A DNA stretch of 64,000 nucleotides from Allodiplogaster sudhausi (Eukaryota; Nematoda; Chromadorea; Rhabditida; Diplogasteridae): assembly GCA_945643635.1 (NCBI GenBank), contig CALZFC010000065.1, forward strand, positions 1,046,001 to 1,110,000, given 5' to 3'. Shown one piece after another: positions 25,675 through 36,848 of this stretch. Under the pieces are notes generated by a model. That model made no database searches, had not been told where the DNA came from, and saw only the letters and a list, made by a program, of their open reading frames with translations. How positions within the stretch are numbered: position 1 is the first letter of the stretch; every line of letters begins with the position of its first letter. The position numbers and the translations under genes are program-made.

Positions 25675-28600
25675 GAGTTGACGGTTGAGAATCGATTGAC
25701 GACCTGAAAAGGCGATTAAAGCTTTAATAGTTAACTTGTATATCTCATTACATAGTTCAACAATTTATATTATTGCAAGAAAAAAGTATTTCAAAAATGA
25801 ATTACAAGATCATATATGTATGGTCACTTGTTAGAATGAGTATGAAGGGCATATTATAATTTTACCTTTAATAATGAAAACAGTTAACCTGTATCAGTTC
25901 CTTGACATTGATTTTCTCAGACGGCAACACACCGCGACTCTCGTAGCTGAAAGGAACGGTATCAGAGGAATCATCAAGAAATAATATATGCTGTGCAAAC
26001 AGTTTTTTATCTTAAATTTTATATTTAATTACTCGTTAAAAAAACCGTACAGGAGTAGCATTCGAATGCAGCAGTATGAGGGATCCGTGAGCACGTAGAT
26101 TTTAGAGCGAGGACACTTGAGAACGAGTGGATTGTTCACAACTGGAACACAGAACCACATGCATGACAATGAAAATGCTTCAAGATGCATGATTACTTCA
26201 AGATTAAGATTTTCTTTTGTAATAAGATAATTCAAGCATTCCTTGAGGTGTGCATCTTTTTGGAAAGGAAAAAAAAACAAATTCGACTCTCCGCACGTAT
26301 TTACATACATGTAGCTAAAAAAAAAGGACAAGACAGACCTTCAACGATAGAAATCGCCCATTCGCAGTTCGTTGTGAGAGCCGGCTTGTTAGAGCAGCAT
26401 TCAGACGAGCAGACTTGGCGCACGGTTTGCTGAACAGAAAGGGAGAGAGATATCTATGTGCATGAATAAACCGGACCGCCCGCTTCACCAGCCGGTCACG
26501 GCCAATTCGCCGCGGCCTCGCCATCTTAATTCATTTCCCGGAAGAAGTCGGACATTCCAGATGGGAATGCCCAATATTCCAGAATCTTTCTGGGTATTTT
26601 TCATGTTCTGGGTTCATGAGTCCACACAGAACGTTCAGGAACATTCAAGGACCCAGTGATGAGACTGGGAACATTGCAGACGATTCCGTCCATTCCGGAA
26701 TCGCTTGGATCTTCCTAGGACCAAGGGCTGAAGTTTCGGAATGTTCTGTAAAATTCTGAGAGCCGAGATGGAATACGGTCCATACTGGAATCTCCATGAG
26801 AATTAAACGTCAGGGGCTGAAGAAAGGCCCTTCCAGAACGCTATAAAACGTTCCAGGAGACGAGAACGAAACACCGCTGCGCAGATTAGTAGACGTTGGT
26901 CTTTTCAAAATTTTCTGGAATTTTATAGGAGCCTTCCGAATGTTCTGAAAAATAAGATGTCAGAGGGCATAACTTGATTACGACCTATATTTTCTGGAAC
27001 GTGGCAAGACTTTGGCACATATTGCTCCCTTTCGAAATTTTCTGTAATATTCTAGGAGCTTTACGAATATTTAGGAAAATTCCATGTTCCAGGGAAGATC
27101 TCGGCCTCATTCGGGATCCTCTGAAATTTTCCAATGTGAAAAAATCCTGGCCCTGAGGTCCCTTCTGGAATCCTCTGGAATGTTCCCAGGACTGAACGAG
27201 ACCTTTGCTACTTTCGTAATCTTCTGGAGGATGTTAGGACAATTCCGTGATGTTCTCGAAAATTCCATGCCCCGTGGCATCCCTTCAGGAATCCACTAAA
27301 AGGTTCCTACGACGGTAGCAGAGTCGGCGCCAGATGCTACAGTAGGTTCTTAAGGCAATTTACATTTTGGATACCTCAAACTTGGTTTGGTAAACCGGAG
27401 GACCATGGAAGTTTCCGGAAGAAATCTGTTAAATACCCACGCTTAGCGTTATATTATTTGTAAGATATAAACATGTGTATATTTAGTAGCACACGTGGGT
27501 GATTAGTCATGTTTGCTACTAAGCAAGTATGCTACGTAAAAAAATAAGAAAGAAGAGAGGGAGATATGTGAGAGACAGATGATAAAGCAAGATAGAGTGA
27601 GAGAGGTGATGGAGAGAAAGAAAGATAAAGAAAAAGATGAGCTGCAGATAAAGTGAGAGAATGAAATACAACCTAACCGCCGGAGGAGAGCGACGCTTGC
27701 CCAAGCTGTAGGAAGTGGAGCGGCTACTACTACTCGAGAGATAGATGCCCGTGCCATACACGTCACCCCCCGTCATGCGCTTCGTTCCAGAGAGCACCTT
27801 CAGTCCGTTCCGCAAGATCGAGTGCCAATTCTCGATTGTGGAGCCGCTATAAAAGAAATGGCCTTTGAATTTATAAAAAAAATAAGGAGAATATAATAAA
27901 CTCATATGGAATAAACTTTAAAAAATAAAGCTCTCTTCAAAAACGACCAATAAATAAAAGAAAGGCCAGCAAAAAGCTAGTGAAAATACCGTACTGGTAT
28001 AAAAAGATGGTCTCGTTGTTGTTAGCACGTTTGAGCTGCTGAAAGCGCCTCTTCAAATAAAGAATATGTATATGCATTTTGTCATGTAGATGGAGAAATG
28101 TACATATGTATATCACGTTAGAATAATATCATGTACTGCACTTCTAACTTGCTTTTATGAAAGTACACCATCTTCTGGCTCTATTTAAGGCGACCCCGGC
28201 GCTAGATAATTGACTTGTCTTTACGCATCTCCACTGATATTCCCGTGTTCCTGCATTCCATTGCTACCCTCGCAAGTAATAAAACTTATTTTTTTTAATT
28301 CAAAACAAACATAGCAAACTAACAAATAACTTACAACCATTGATGCCCAAAGCACTCGTCCCGAATCTAATTTGGCATGCCCTGACCCATATCTTATTGT
28401 TTGGCCACGGCCCGGGGTCCGTCCCGCGTTAAAAAAAATAAAATTGGCCCTGGCTTTATACAAGATGATGCAGGAAGCTATTAGAGCACAAAAAACGCCG
28501 CGCCACTTTGTTTTAATGTAATTTTTCTTCTTGCTATAAAAAAAATTTTATCAACAATAAATTTAGAATGGAGAACCTAAAGGCAGAGGTCGTTGAGTTA

Positions 28601-30551
28601 TACGACAGATCTTCCATGTGGGGACCACCGCAGAAATTGTATTTATTTCTGGGCAACTTTGTTAATAAACAGATAATATATTTTAAAAAATAACACCCTA
28701 AAATGAACTCGAATATGTTATTACGTTTTATATATCCTCTGAAAGCTGGCTGGATACGAGCCCTGGCCGACTCGTCTTAATACCGTATTTTCTCTATTAG
28801 TACCCCCGGGGGTTCTATTTTTCAATACCCTTGCGAGAGGGGGGCACTATTAGAGGGAGGGGTTCTATTAGAGGGAGGGGTTCTATTAGAGGGAGGGGTT
28901 CTATTTTTCAATGTGAGACACTAAAAGTTTAATCACAACATTTCATTCCCAAAAAAAGAAGAATCGTAGCCCGAATTCAATGGAATCATTACTGGAATAT
29001 CCGTTTTACAACAGATTTACCATGGATTTGGCATCAGATCATTGGTAAGGGCATCCCATGCCTCCAGGATCTATACGAGGAACATCTAGAGCTGAAGTGA
29101 TAGACTATAAGGGGGGGGGTACTATTGGAGGGGGGGTTCTACTAGAGGGAGGGGTTCTATTTTTCAATGGCATTTTCAGAGGGGGGTACTATTAGAGGGG
29201 GGGTCTAATAAAGGGGGGGTACTAATAGAGAAAATACGGTATTTCTACCCTCGGCCTGGCCCGGTCCGCATGGAAAGCGCGCCAGGCCCGGGCCGTACCT
29301 CGTTTTGGACAATACTGGGAACTATTCGGTTACTCTTGACCCAGAAATGTTCGAGGAAAAAGTCACCCCAGGGATTCTTTGGTAAGAGGAACACGAATAT
29401 CCCGTTTTTTTTGTTATCGTGAAGTCGTTTTCAAAAGTTAGGGTAGGTATGCGGTAGAACAACAATAACAACTATGTAAACTATGTATGTATGTAGCTTG
29501 TGTATAGGCTTGCCAGCTGATATGTTTCGCAACTTTTGAAAACGACTTTACTATCAAAAATAAACACGATATTCGTGTTCCTCGTACCAAAGAACCCCAT
29601 GAGGCGACTTTACGGAAAGAAATTTTCCCTCGAAAATTTCTGAGGCAGGAGTAACCGGATAGTACCCATTACTGCGTACAACCTCCTTCTCCGGGGAGTC
29701 AGAAAGGCAGATGTACTGGAACGGGGTATTGCAAGATTGAACGGAATGCTCTGGAGGAATACGGTGCCAGTTGGACTTGCAGCTCTTGAACAACCTGTTA
29801 AATTAAAACGAATAAAACACATTACGAATAAAATTAGTTTCACAAAAGTAGATTTGCAGTTTTTTCTTTATGTGAATCCAGCAACAATGTTGTTTTCTCT
29901 CAAAGTAGAACAGCAATTTTTTTCTTCTAAAATACTGCCGGATTCGGGCAAGAAGAAAAATGAAGGAATCAGTAAAGCACTGACCATTCAGCACACTTGC
30001 CAAGAAACGGCAGTTTATTCTTCATTTCCTTGAAGAACGTGGGAGACTGCATAAGAAGACGAGCACACGGAATGTGCTTTGAGAACTTGGAGAGCGCCTC
30101 GTAGATAGTTGTCATATCAAGGTCCGAGATATCTTTTTTCAAGTTTATTTTTCTTATGTTGGGTGGTAATGAATTTTAATTCTGAAGAAAGTTTATTTTA
30201 TACCGGAAGACGTGCCGATTTGCAATTCCTGAATCTCCTCACGATTCGCCTCCTTGATCTGTTGATTCACTTTCATAGTTCGGCCAAGCTCATCCTTGAG
30301 GGACGCCAAGTCATTGCCACTGACAATGAATCCATAAGTCTTTTTCAATAATTAATTTACGATTTAACAGTTCGAAAATACAAAGCATATATTAAAAAGA
30401 AACAAATAATAGTAAATAGTTTACGTAAAGTCAGGCGCCGGCGTCAGAATGAGATCTCGACGGGACGAAGAAACTGCGGCGAAGAAGAGGCTTAAATAGA
30501 GATCGAAAATATCCGCAGGCTGACTCGGTACTTTGAGGTCATCGAAGAAGC
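25675..30551 (-). CDS. PARP6/8-like mono-ADP-ribosyltransferase, C-terminal catalytic part
   Basis: Ten minus-strand exons with compatible phases: 30425-30551, 30204-30319, 29997-30132 (IPCARLLMQSPTFFKEM), 29683-29794 (SNWHRIPPEHSVQSCNTPFQ), 27995-28050 (LKRANNNETIFLY), 27678-27846 (GSTIENWHSILRNGLKV, then GGDVYGTGIYLSSS), 26339-26429, 26051-26141 (VVNNPLVLKCPRSK), 25889-25946 and 25675-25703 (stop TGA). The catalytic His is assembled across the 27995/27846 junction (CA + C), giving YHGSTIENWH; the second catalytic residue is the Tyr of GTGIYLS. Together these match the ART fold of PARP6/8, enzymes expected to add single ADP-ribose units to proteins from NAD+. No third-position Glu is evident, as is usual for mono-ART members. 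The N-terminal part was not found. Introns carry a heat-shock-element-like array and a TA-flanked miniature element. Confidence 0.87.
26540..27466. repeat. Heat-shock-element-like repeat element, copy 2, in a PARP intron
   Basis: Degenerate relatives of TTCTGGAATGTTCC recur every 30-60 bp. The right end (27330-27466: GATGCTACAG, TTTACATTTTGGATACCTCAA, GAAGTTTCCGGAAGAAATC, CACGCTTAGCG then TTTGTAAG) is clearly homologous to 45050-45200. It lies between PARP exons 27678 and 26429. Confidence 0.7.
28568..28687 (+). other. Short open frame, probably not a gene
   Basis: An ATG after TTAGA opens a 39-residue frame (MENLKAEVVELYDRSSM...) opposite a PARP intron. No family recognised. Listed only because its codon use looks ordinary for coding DNA here. 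Confidence 0.1.
28781..29241. mobile_element. TA-flanked miniature element with C/G-run internal repeats (family M1)
   Basis: The left end TACCGTATTTTCTCTATTAG and right end CTAATAGAGAAAATACGGTA are perfect inverted repeats with TA at both edges. Inside are repeated CTATTAGAGGGAGGGGTT words and a unique middle. It matches 56842-57332 and fragments at 42323, 46074 and 59858. It lies in a PARP intron. Non-autonomous. Confidence 0.82.
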
Positions 30552-30774
30552 CTGCAATGGACAACCACGGCAAAGTCAGAATAAATATATTACAATCTAA
30601 TCTGGAGTAACAACAGAAGAGATTGTGTGAAGAGAGTAGTTTAAGCGTAATTTGAATACACTGATGAACAACCTTGTTTTGTTGTTATAGCATACATATA
30701 TACCCACGAGTAGTAATTTTTTTCAATTAACTACCGTAATCAATGATTAAGCCGGTTAAAGGAACCATGTTCTG

Positions 30775-30970
30775 AATGAAACTACAATAATACAGTAGGA
30801 CCATTTTGAACGCGCGCTTACAAATATTTGGATCTCCTTCCAGGTAGAGAGCGTGTGAAATAGGAGGTTGACTAACAGCAACAATAAAAATATTAGGCTG
30901 AGCCATATTTTGCGCATTTTTAACTTTGTAGCAGGTAGAAAAAGGTGGTTCAAACTACGTTTTAGACAGA
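30775..30970. repeat. Diverged copy of the repeat at 51030-51190
   Basis: ATTTTGAACGCGCGCTTAC, GAGCGTGTGAAATAG, GGTTGACTAACA and TTTGCGCA recur in the same order at 51035-51190. Ends are not defined here. Confidence 0.4.
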
Positions 30971-31045
30971 TGCGACTAGTTCCACATTCATAAAACCATA
31001 AGTGAATTATTCAGTGAACTGCTCTTTTAATCAGAGTAACAATAT

Positions 31046-31690
31046 TTAAAAAGTCAAAATTTCCTGCGTACTTTCCGCTTGTTTCTGCTGCCACTTGTAA
31101 ACGTGCTGCTGTTTCCCCATGAAAGTAGTAATGTCAGTTGCCTTACTCGCCGTTTCCATCTCTTCCGTCTTTTCAAAAGTCACGCAGCCAAAACCACGCG
31201 ACTTGCGCTTATTGTCACAGACGACCTGGAAAGATGGTGGCTTTAAGTCTTCGCCAAACTGTTGGAATTGCTTTCTGAGAGTACTCTCAGAATGAAAAAT
31301 GTCGTCGTTCACTTTCAGCAGTAACATACGTGCCATGTACATGCTTTGAAATAATACGTATATAAGAAAATTAAAAGTGTGTAGTAGCAGTATAGCTTTT
31401 ACATGAAAAATTAAGCTATTTACTTTCACACGAAATGTATTTAAATGTTTTTATAACCTTCGTCCTCTCCGTTTCCATTCCAGTGTGTCGTTTGCGCTCG
31501 CCCTCCATTATTTAATTTCTCACTGTCAATGATTGAGCGCAACCGGGAAGTAAGAGCTCACCATTTAAAGCCAATGCCTGCATATGGGAGTTTTCGTTTC
31601 TTTTTTTACGTTATATTAACGAAGTTCAAATAAAAATAAATTTATTCCAGTTATTTATTTTAGTATGTATACATATTATTTATATATACA

Positions 31691-31727
<37 letters not shown>

Positions 31728-32286
31728 AATATAATATACTATTTATTCTAATTAATGGATTCTCACCTTCACCGCATCGTCTGATCGTTCGAATGTCACT
31801 AACGCGAATCGTGCAACCTTCTGCTGGTTCTTCTTGTCGTCTTCTATCGTGACGCTGCGCACGACACCGACTCTTCCGAAACGAGTGATCAAGAGTGCCT
31901 GAATCAAAGATGAACACCAGCCGTGACGTTATAATTAATTGCTCATAGTAATCACAGACAAGTTATGTAATTACTATTTGCATTACATCATAATAAATAT
32001 TTTACTTTAACAACTTCGTTGTCTGGCAAAATAAATCACTAATGGTGACAAAATTTTTTTTTCTGAAACCTTTTTTTTATGAAATCAGAATACTTCCAAA
32101 ATTCTTTATTATTATTTTTTAAAATTAATATTTAAAGTCAGCACGAGTCATTTTAAATGTCACGCCAACCTCGGTGACTCTCGGCTCCAGGTTGCCAACA
32201 TAGAGTGTTCTTGCAGGATCTAGCGCATTCGGTGGTGTAGTTGATGCAACCTCAATGAGAGTGCTAGTCGAATCATGTGAATTCAT
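31046..32286 (-). CDS. Small RRM protein with two RRMs (minus strand)
   Basis: The start ATG at 32286 opens exon 32170-32286 (DPARTLYVGNLEPRVTE), followed by 31767-31898 (FGRVGVVRSVTIEDDKK to VARFALVTFERSDDAVK). These form one RRM: RNP2 is TLYVGNL and RNP1 is VARFALVTF. A second RRM reads on 31046 to about 31343 (LLLKVNDDIFHSESTLRKQF, KSRGFGCVTFEKTEEM) and ends in TAA. The first two exons are phase 0. The join to the third is unclear, because the only nearby AG gives the wrong frame, so a small exon is probably missing from my model. RNP1 KSRGFGCVTF is typical of poly(A)-binding-protein-type RRMs. RNA binding is expected; the specific target is unknown. Confidence 0.65.
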
Positions 32287-33227
32287 TGTATTTTCGCGGG
32301 AAAAATTGAAAAAAAGTCTGTGAGGAAAAATACTCGTTCTCCTGGGTTTTATGACATCCACATCATAAAGTCATTTCTAGGAACTTCAATATCGCGTTTG
32401 TCAATGTTGCCATCGCAGGGTGTCTGTCCGGGATAGATCAGATTTGGCTGTCTGCTCGATGTTCCCTCAAATAATTGCGAAATTCTATTTAGGGATTGCA
32501 TATTCTGCAGCATATTCAAGCTGTCTAAAGTTTGAAACATGCTGGGAGCACTTGTTCGCAACACTTCCGTTGTGGTTACAGGCTGAGAACAAGCTGGCAA
32601 CATCTCGAATTCATCACATTCAGACAAATGACTGAAAGTGTTTTCTCGGAGCGGGGATTCAACCCTGGACTTGCAAGCTGAAAATTAACACAATGACGTT
32701 ACCCACAAGACCAAGCTGCAAGTTGGGGAAGGCTTGGCTGGAGCTGCACACACCCGGCGGCGTCTTTTTTGGGGGGGGGGGGAGTGGGAGGCAGAGGCGA
32801 CATCTTTGGGGGGGGGACAGCCTCAGCCTGCAATATTTCGTCGTTTGTGTGAGTACTTAGGTCGGCCTGGAGAGAATGGCGACACGCACCGGAGGGCCGG
32901 CGACTTCTTTTTCTCTCTCTGCCCAATGCAATTTCGTTGGTGACGAGCCAAAGCAGCACCATAGCAACTTTTGCTCGTCACAATCTGCGTCTCCATATTT
33001 GCGTTGTCTCTCCATTTTCTTTCCTGTTCTGACCAAGTGACCACTTCAGAAGTTCGAAACAGGAGGTGCATACAATTAAGGAGCTCAAGCTGGATACATA
33101 TTCGGAACACAAAATTGGCCGGCACATTGCAAATTCCTCTGTTGTTTCGAACTATAGACAGATTGATTGCGCGGCTGCTCTATTCTCGCAGCATTTTCCT
33201 CCAAAAGGATTAAATAACTAAAATTTA
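32287..33227. other. Region without a clear gene; contains a dispersed repeat
   Basis: 32440-32600 shares ordered words (GCTCGATGTTCCCTCAA, CTGTCTAAAGTTTGAAACATG, TTGCGAAATT) with 42480-42600 and 46550-46600. The 92-residue minus-strand frame across it is therefore probably repeat sequence, not a gene. Poly-G runs occur at 32769 and 32810. Confidence 0.45.
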
Positions 33228-36200
33228 GAGAGCCAATCTGAAAGACTCGACCATGGGCGTGCAGGGAACAAAATTATTTTTTTTTGATTTTAATTTCCTT
33301 TGAAGGGTTACTGTAGCACCCTATGAGGATTTCAAAAACATTTTTTTCAAAAATTTATTTTCATTTTTGAGTACAGTATACCTAGAAATGACTATTTCAC
33401 TTAAATGACCGTAACTTTCTTTAAGCTCAACGTAATTTAATTTTGAAAAGGTCTTTATGTAGAGCATGTAAAGAGGCATAAATACGTACTAGACAACATT
33501 TTGAGAAAAAAATTTTAAAGGGTCAAATAAGCATCCAAATATTTCAAGGGTGCGGTTTGGGCCAGAAAACGTTGTGATAGCGCGATAATGACAAGCCCAC
33601 GTGAAAGAAGGTCCTTTCTTACCCCAGAAAAAGTGCTTTATGTTTGGGTATCGAGACTAAGATATATCTCAAACTTTCACTGAATCCGTACTTCACTGAG
33701 GTGCGGGATAGTGGAAAAATGTGTAAAACTCGTTCAAATCTAAAGATTTCACTAAAATAAGCATACCAGCAGATTCCTCGTTTGAAATTAATCATATTAG
33801 ATGTCTGATATATCTGTTTTCTTGAAATTTGTCTTTGTTGTATAAACGAAAAGGTTTTTTTCTCACATTCAGTTCTTGAAGAATTGGCATTTTCATGAAC
33901 AAGGCTTCTTGAGAGTGCAAATGAGACTATCTCACATGAAAGGCAGTCTTCTTTTACCCCTAAGTCACTACAGTTCTTTCATATCAAGACACTAATTATA
34001 CCCGAAAAAGCTTGATATATCCCATTCATTCCAAAAGCGCCAAAGAGTAAAACTCTTCTATCTGGGTTCAAAGTTGGTAATTCTGCATAACCAGTAGCAA
34101 ATATCAACGCTCCGTTCAATTTGTTACATTAAAATGATCTTCTTTGCTAATTGAACGGTTTAGAGTTGAAATAAATATATTTTCGTGTTTCGGCAACTCT
34201 GTTGCGCTGTGAGCACTTCGTCGGGCGAAAAGAAGAGCAGTCCAGTTGTCTCATCTCTTTGACGTTTCATCCTCTTGTGAGCTTCGGGGGGGGGGGGGGG
34301 GGGTCCACCTTGATACCACTGCGCACTCCCTCATTGAACTGTTCGATTACCCACTGCTTCGATCTTTCTGGAAGCCTGTTACTCTTCTTCTTTTCTTTCA
34401 ACGCCCATCCACGTGGAGCAATGTTCCCATCGTAGTTCTCATCAGTTCTCATTACTAATGTTTATTAGAGTTTCGTTTTTCCGTTGCGTTGAGATGTTAC
34501 GACTTCTCGGAAAGCACAAGAGAAGACCAGAATGCGCCACCCTTCGTGATAACACTCTGATGTGCTTTGCGAATGGTTTAGAGGCCCCACTGCAGCGCAA
34601 CGTGTTTCCTGTGCTTGATGGCGCCCTAGAGACAATAGGTGATGAGAACTACGATGGGAACATTGCTCCACGTGGATGGGCGTTGAAAGAAAAGAAGAAG
34701 AGTAACAGGCTTCCAGAAAGATCGAAGCAGTGGGTAATCGAACAGTTCAATGAGGGAGTGCGCAGTGGTATCAAGGTGGACCCCCCCGAAGCTCACAAGA
34801 GGATGAAACGTCAAAGAGATGAGACAACTGGACTGCTCTTCTTTTCGCCCGACGAAGTGCTCACAGCGCAACAGATAGCGTCAATATTCAGCCGACTGGC
34901 ATCAGCGCAGAAGAAGTCGCTGGGACTCTCTGATCCCATCCCTCCAGAACGCAAGACAACCACCACTTCAGATCCCATTGATGAGCTTTGTGAAGAAGAA
35001 GGAGACATGGAGCTCGATTTTCGCACGGATCCACAGTGGAGTTCAGCTTTTGACAACGACAGGCAGCTGGTTCTTGATCGTTTGGGCGATGAATTCGATG
35101 AAAATGCCATGGATCACGTTACCGTCAAGAAGTCTAAGGAATCATAGCCTGCTTTATTCAAGATAGTAGCTATAGCCCCATGAATTCTAATTCTATATTT
35201 CTATTTGCCTTATCTATCAAGCTAGTACAAGTAACGTCATAGTAGTATAGAGTTCCTTCACATGAGCTCATATTCCTTTGGCGAGGCCTAGACGAATACA
35301 TGAATATGAACGGCTATATCGTGGAATAAACATGAGCACCAAAATCGTGTTGATTTCAACAGAAAACGACATAAGAATAAAATGCAAGCGCTGTAATCGC
35401 ATTTTTTAAATCTAAAAACGACCAAAATGAACGACTTTGCGAAGAAAATTTTATTTTCACATCTTACTGACTACAATCGGTAAAATGGAAACGAGAGTTG
35501 CCTCAGAAATTCATAAATAGAGTGAAACTTCCTCATCTATCTATGGTGGTAAAGTTTTTCACAAAATATCTTTGATAAGTGCCTAGAAAATAGCCCAGAT
35601 GGAGTTATTGGGCATTTTTTTCAGAGTTGCCGAAACACGAAAATATATTTATTTCAACTCTAAACCGTTCAATTAGCAAAGAAGATCATTGTTATGTAAC
35701 AAATTGAACGGAGCGTTGATATTTGCTACTGGTTATGCAGAATTACCAACTTTGAACCCAGATAGAAGAGTTTTACTCTTTGGCGCTTTTGGAATGAATG
35801 GGATATATCAAGCTTTTTCGGGTATAATTAGTGTCTTGATATGAAAGAACTGTAGTGACTTAGGGGTAAAAGAAGACTGCCTTTCATGTGAGATAGTCTC
35901 ATTTGCACTCTCAAGAAGCCTTGTTCATGAAAATGCCAATTCTTCAAGAACTGAATGTGAGAAAAAAACCTTTTCGTTTATACAACAAAGACAAATTTCA
36001 AGAAAACAGATATATCAGACATCTAATATGATTAATTTCAAACGAGGAATCTGCTGGTATGCTTATTTTAGTGAAATCTTTAGATTTGAACGAGTTTTAC
36101 ACATTTTTCCACTATCCCGCACCTCAGTGAAGTACGGATTCAGTGAAAGTTTGAGATATATCTTAGTCTCGATACCCAAACATAAAGCACTTTTTCTGGG

Positions 36201-36588
36201 GTAAGAAAGGACCTTCTTTCACGTGGGCTTGTCATTATCGCGCTATCACAACGTTTTGGGGCCCAAACCGCACCCTTGAAATATTTGGATGCTTATTTGA
36301 CCCTTTAAAAATTTTTTCTCAAAATGTTGTCTTATGCCTCTTTACATGCTCTATATAAAGACCTTTTCAAAATTTAATTACGTTGAGTTTAAAGAAAGTT
36401 ACGGTCATTTAAAATAGTCATTTCTAGGTATACTGTACTCAAAAATGAAAATAAATTTTTGAAAAAAATGTGTTTGGAATCCTCATCGGGTGCTACAGTA
36501 ACCCTTCAAAGGAAATTAAAATCAAAAAATAATTTTGTTCCCTGCACGCCCAGCATTAGCCATGGTCGAATATCCCAGACAGGCTCTC
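33228..36588. mobile_element. TTAA-flanked palindromic element, 3.4 kb, with an internal ORF (member 3)
   Basis: The right edge is TTAA at 36589-36592 and the left edge TTTA at 33224-33227. Both ends begin GAGAGCC inward and share TCGACCATGG and GGGCGTGCAGGGAACAAAA. Inner arms pair with coordinate sum 69084 (33 bp either side of 34431/34653), shifting by 11 because the left arm has 18 G where the right has 7. The right arm then has about 750 bp (34873-35622) with no left partner, after which pairing resumes outward. Unpaired centre 34444-34640. The arms are otherwise very similar. Confidence 0.85.
34413..35147 (+). CDS. 244-residue protein carried by the palindromic element
   Basis: An open frame crosses from the left arm through the loop into the right arm and ends in TAG at 35147. 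Residues 31-60 read LLGKHKRRPE...TLRDNTLMCFANGLE, and residues 85-165 have RGWALKEKKKSNRLPERSK, FNEGVRSGIKVDP, FFSPDEVLTAQQIASIFSRL. The tail is acidic (EEEGDMELDF). From memory, this word order (basic GKHK segment, GWALK, F..G...G.K.DP, F...E.LT..QI...FSRL) occurs in zinc-finger-associated proteins common in cnidarians and other marine invertebrates, often near repeats. Function unknown; it may bind DNA. The true 5' end was probably lost when the inverted duplication formed, since the first ~20 residues run back into the opposite arm. Confidence 0.55.
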   Translation: MEQCSHRSSHQFSLLMFIRVSFFRCVEMLRLLGKHKRRPECATLRDNTLMCFANGLEAPLQRNVFPVLDGALETIGDENYDGNIAPRGWALKEKKKSNRLPERSKQWVIEQFNEGVRSGIKVDPPEAHKRMKRQRDETTGLLFFSPDEVLTAQQIASIFSRLASAQKKSLGLSDPIPPERKTTTTSDPIDELCEEEGDMELDFRTDPQWSSAFDNDRQLVLDRLGDEFDENAMDHVTVKKSKES

Positions 36589-36848
36589 TTAATTTAGACA
36601 AAATAAAATAATCCCGGTGGGAATGTGAAAATAAACCAACGATTCGATTCTTCACAGGCGCTTCCTTGACCCGCATTTTCCTCGCATTCATGCTTAACCT
36701 ATTATGGAATATTTTATTATTATAATTTCAGAAATTAAAACGTACTTCAACAGCTTCATCAAATAGTGTGCTCTTGCTAAATAGAATGAAAACAAAATTT
36801 TAAAAGTTTAATTCTTTTAAAATTTCATGCAATTGAGAAACGCAGTAC

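Noticed and set aside
32349..32627. 92-residue minus-strand frame beginning MSECDEFEML, a possible first exon of the RRM gene
   Set aside because: Its sequence recurs in non-coding debris at 42480-42600 and 46550-46600, so it is part of a dispersed repeat.
34202..34871. Overlapping frames on both strands with poly-Gly/Pro
   Set aside because: Mirror images of the ORF at 34413-35147 generated by the palindrome and its G run.
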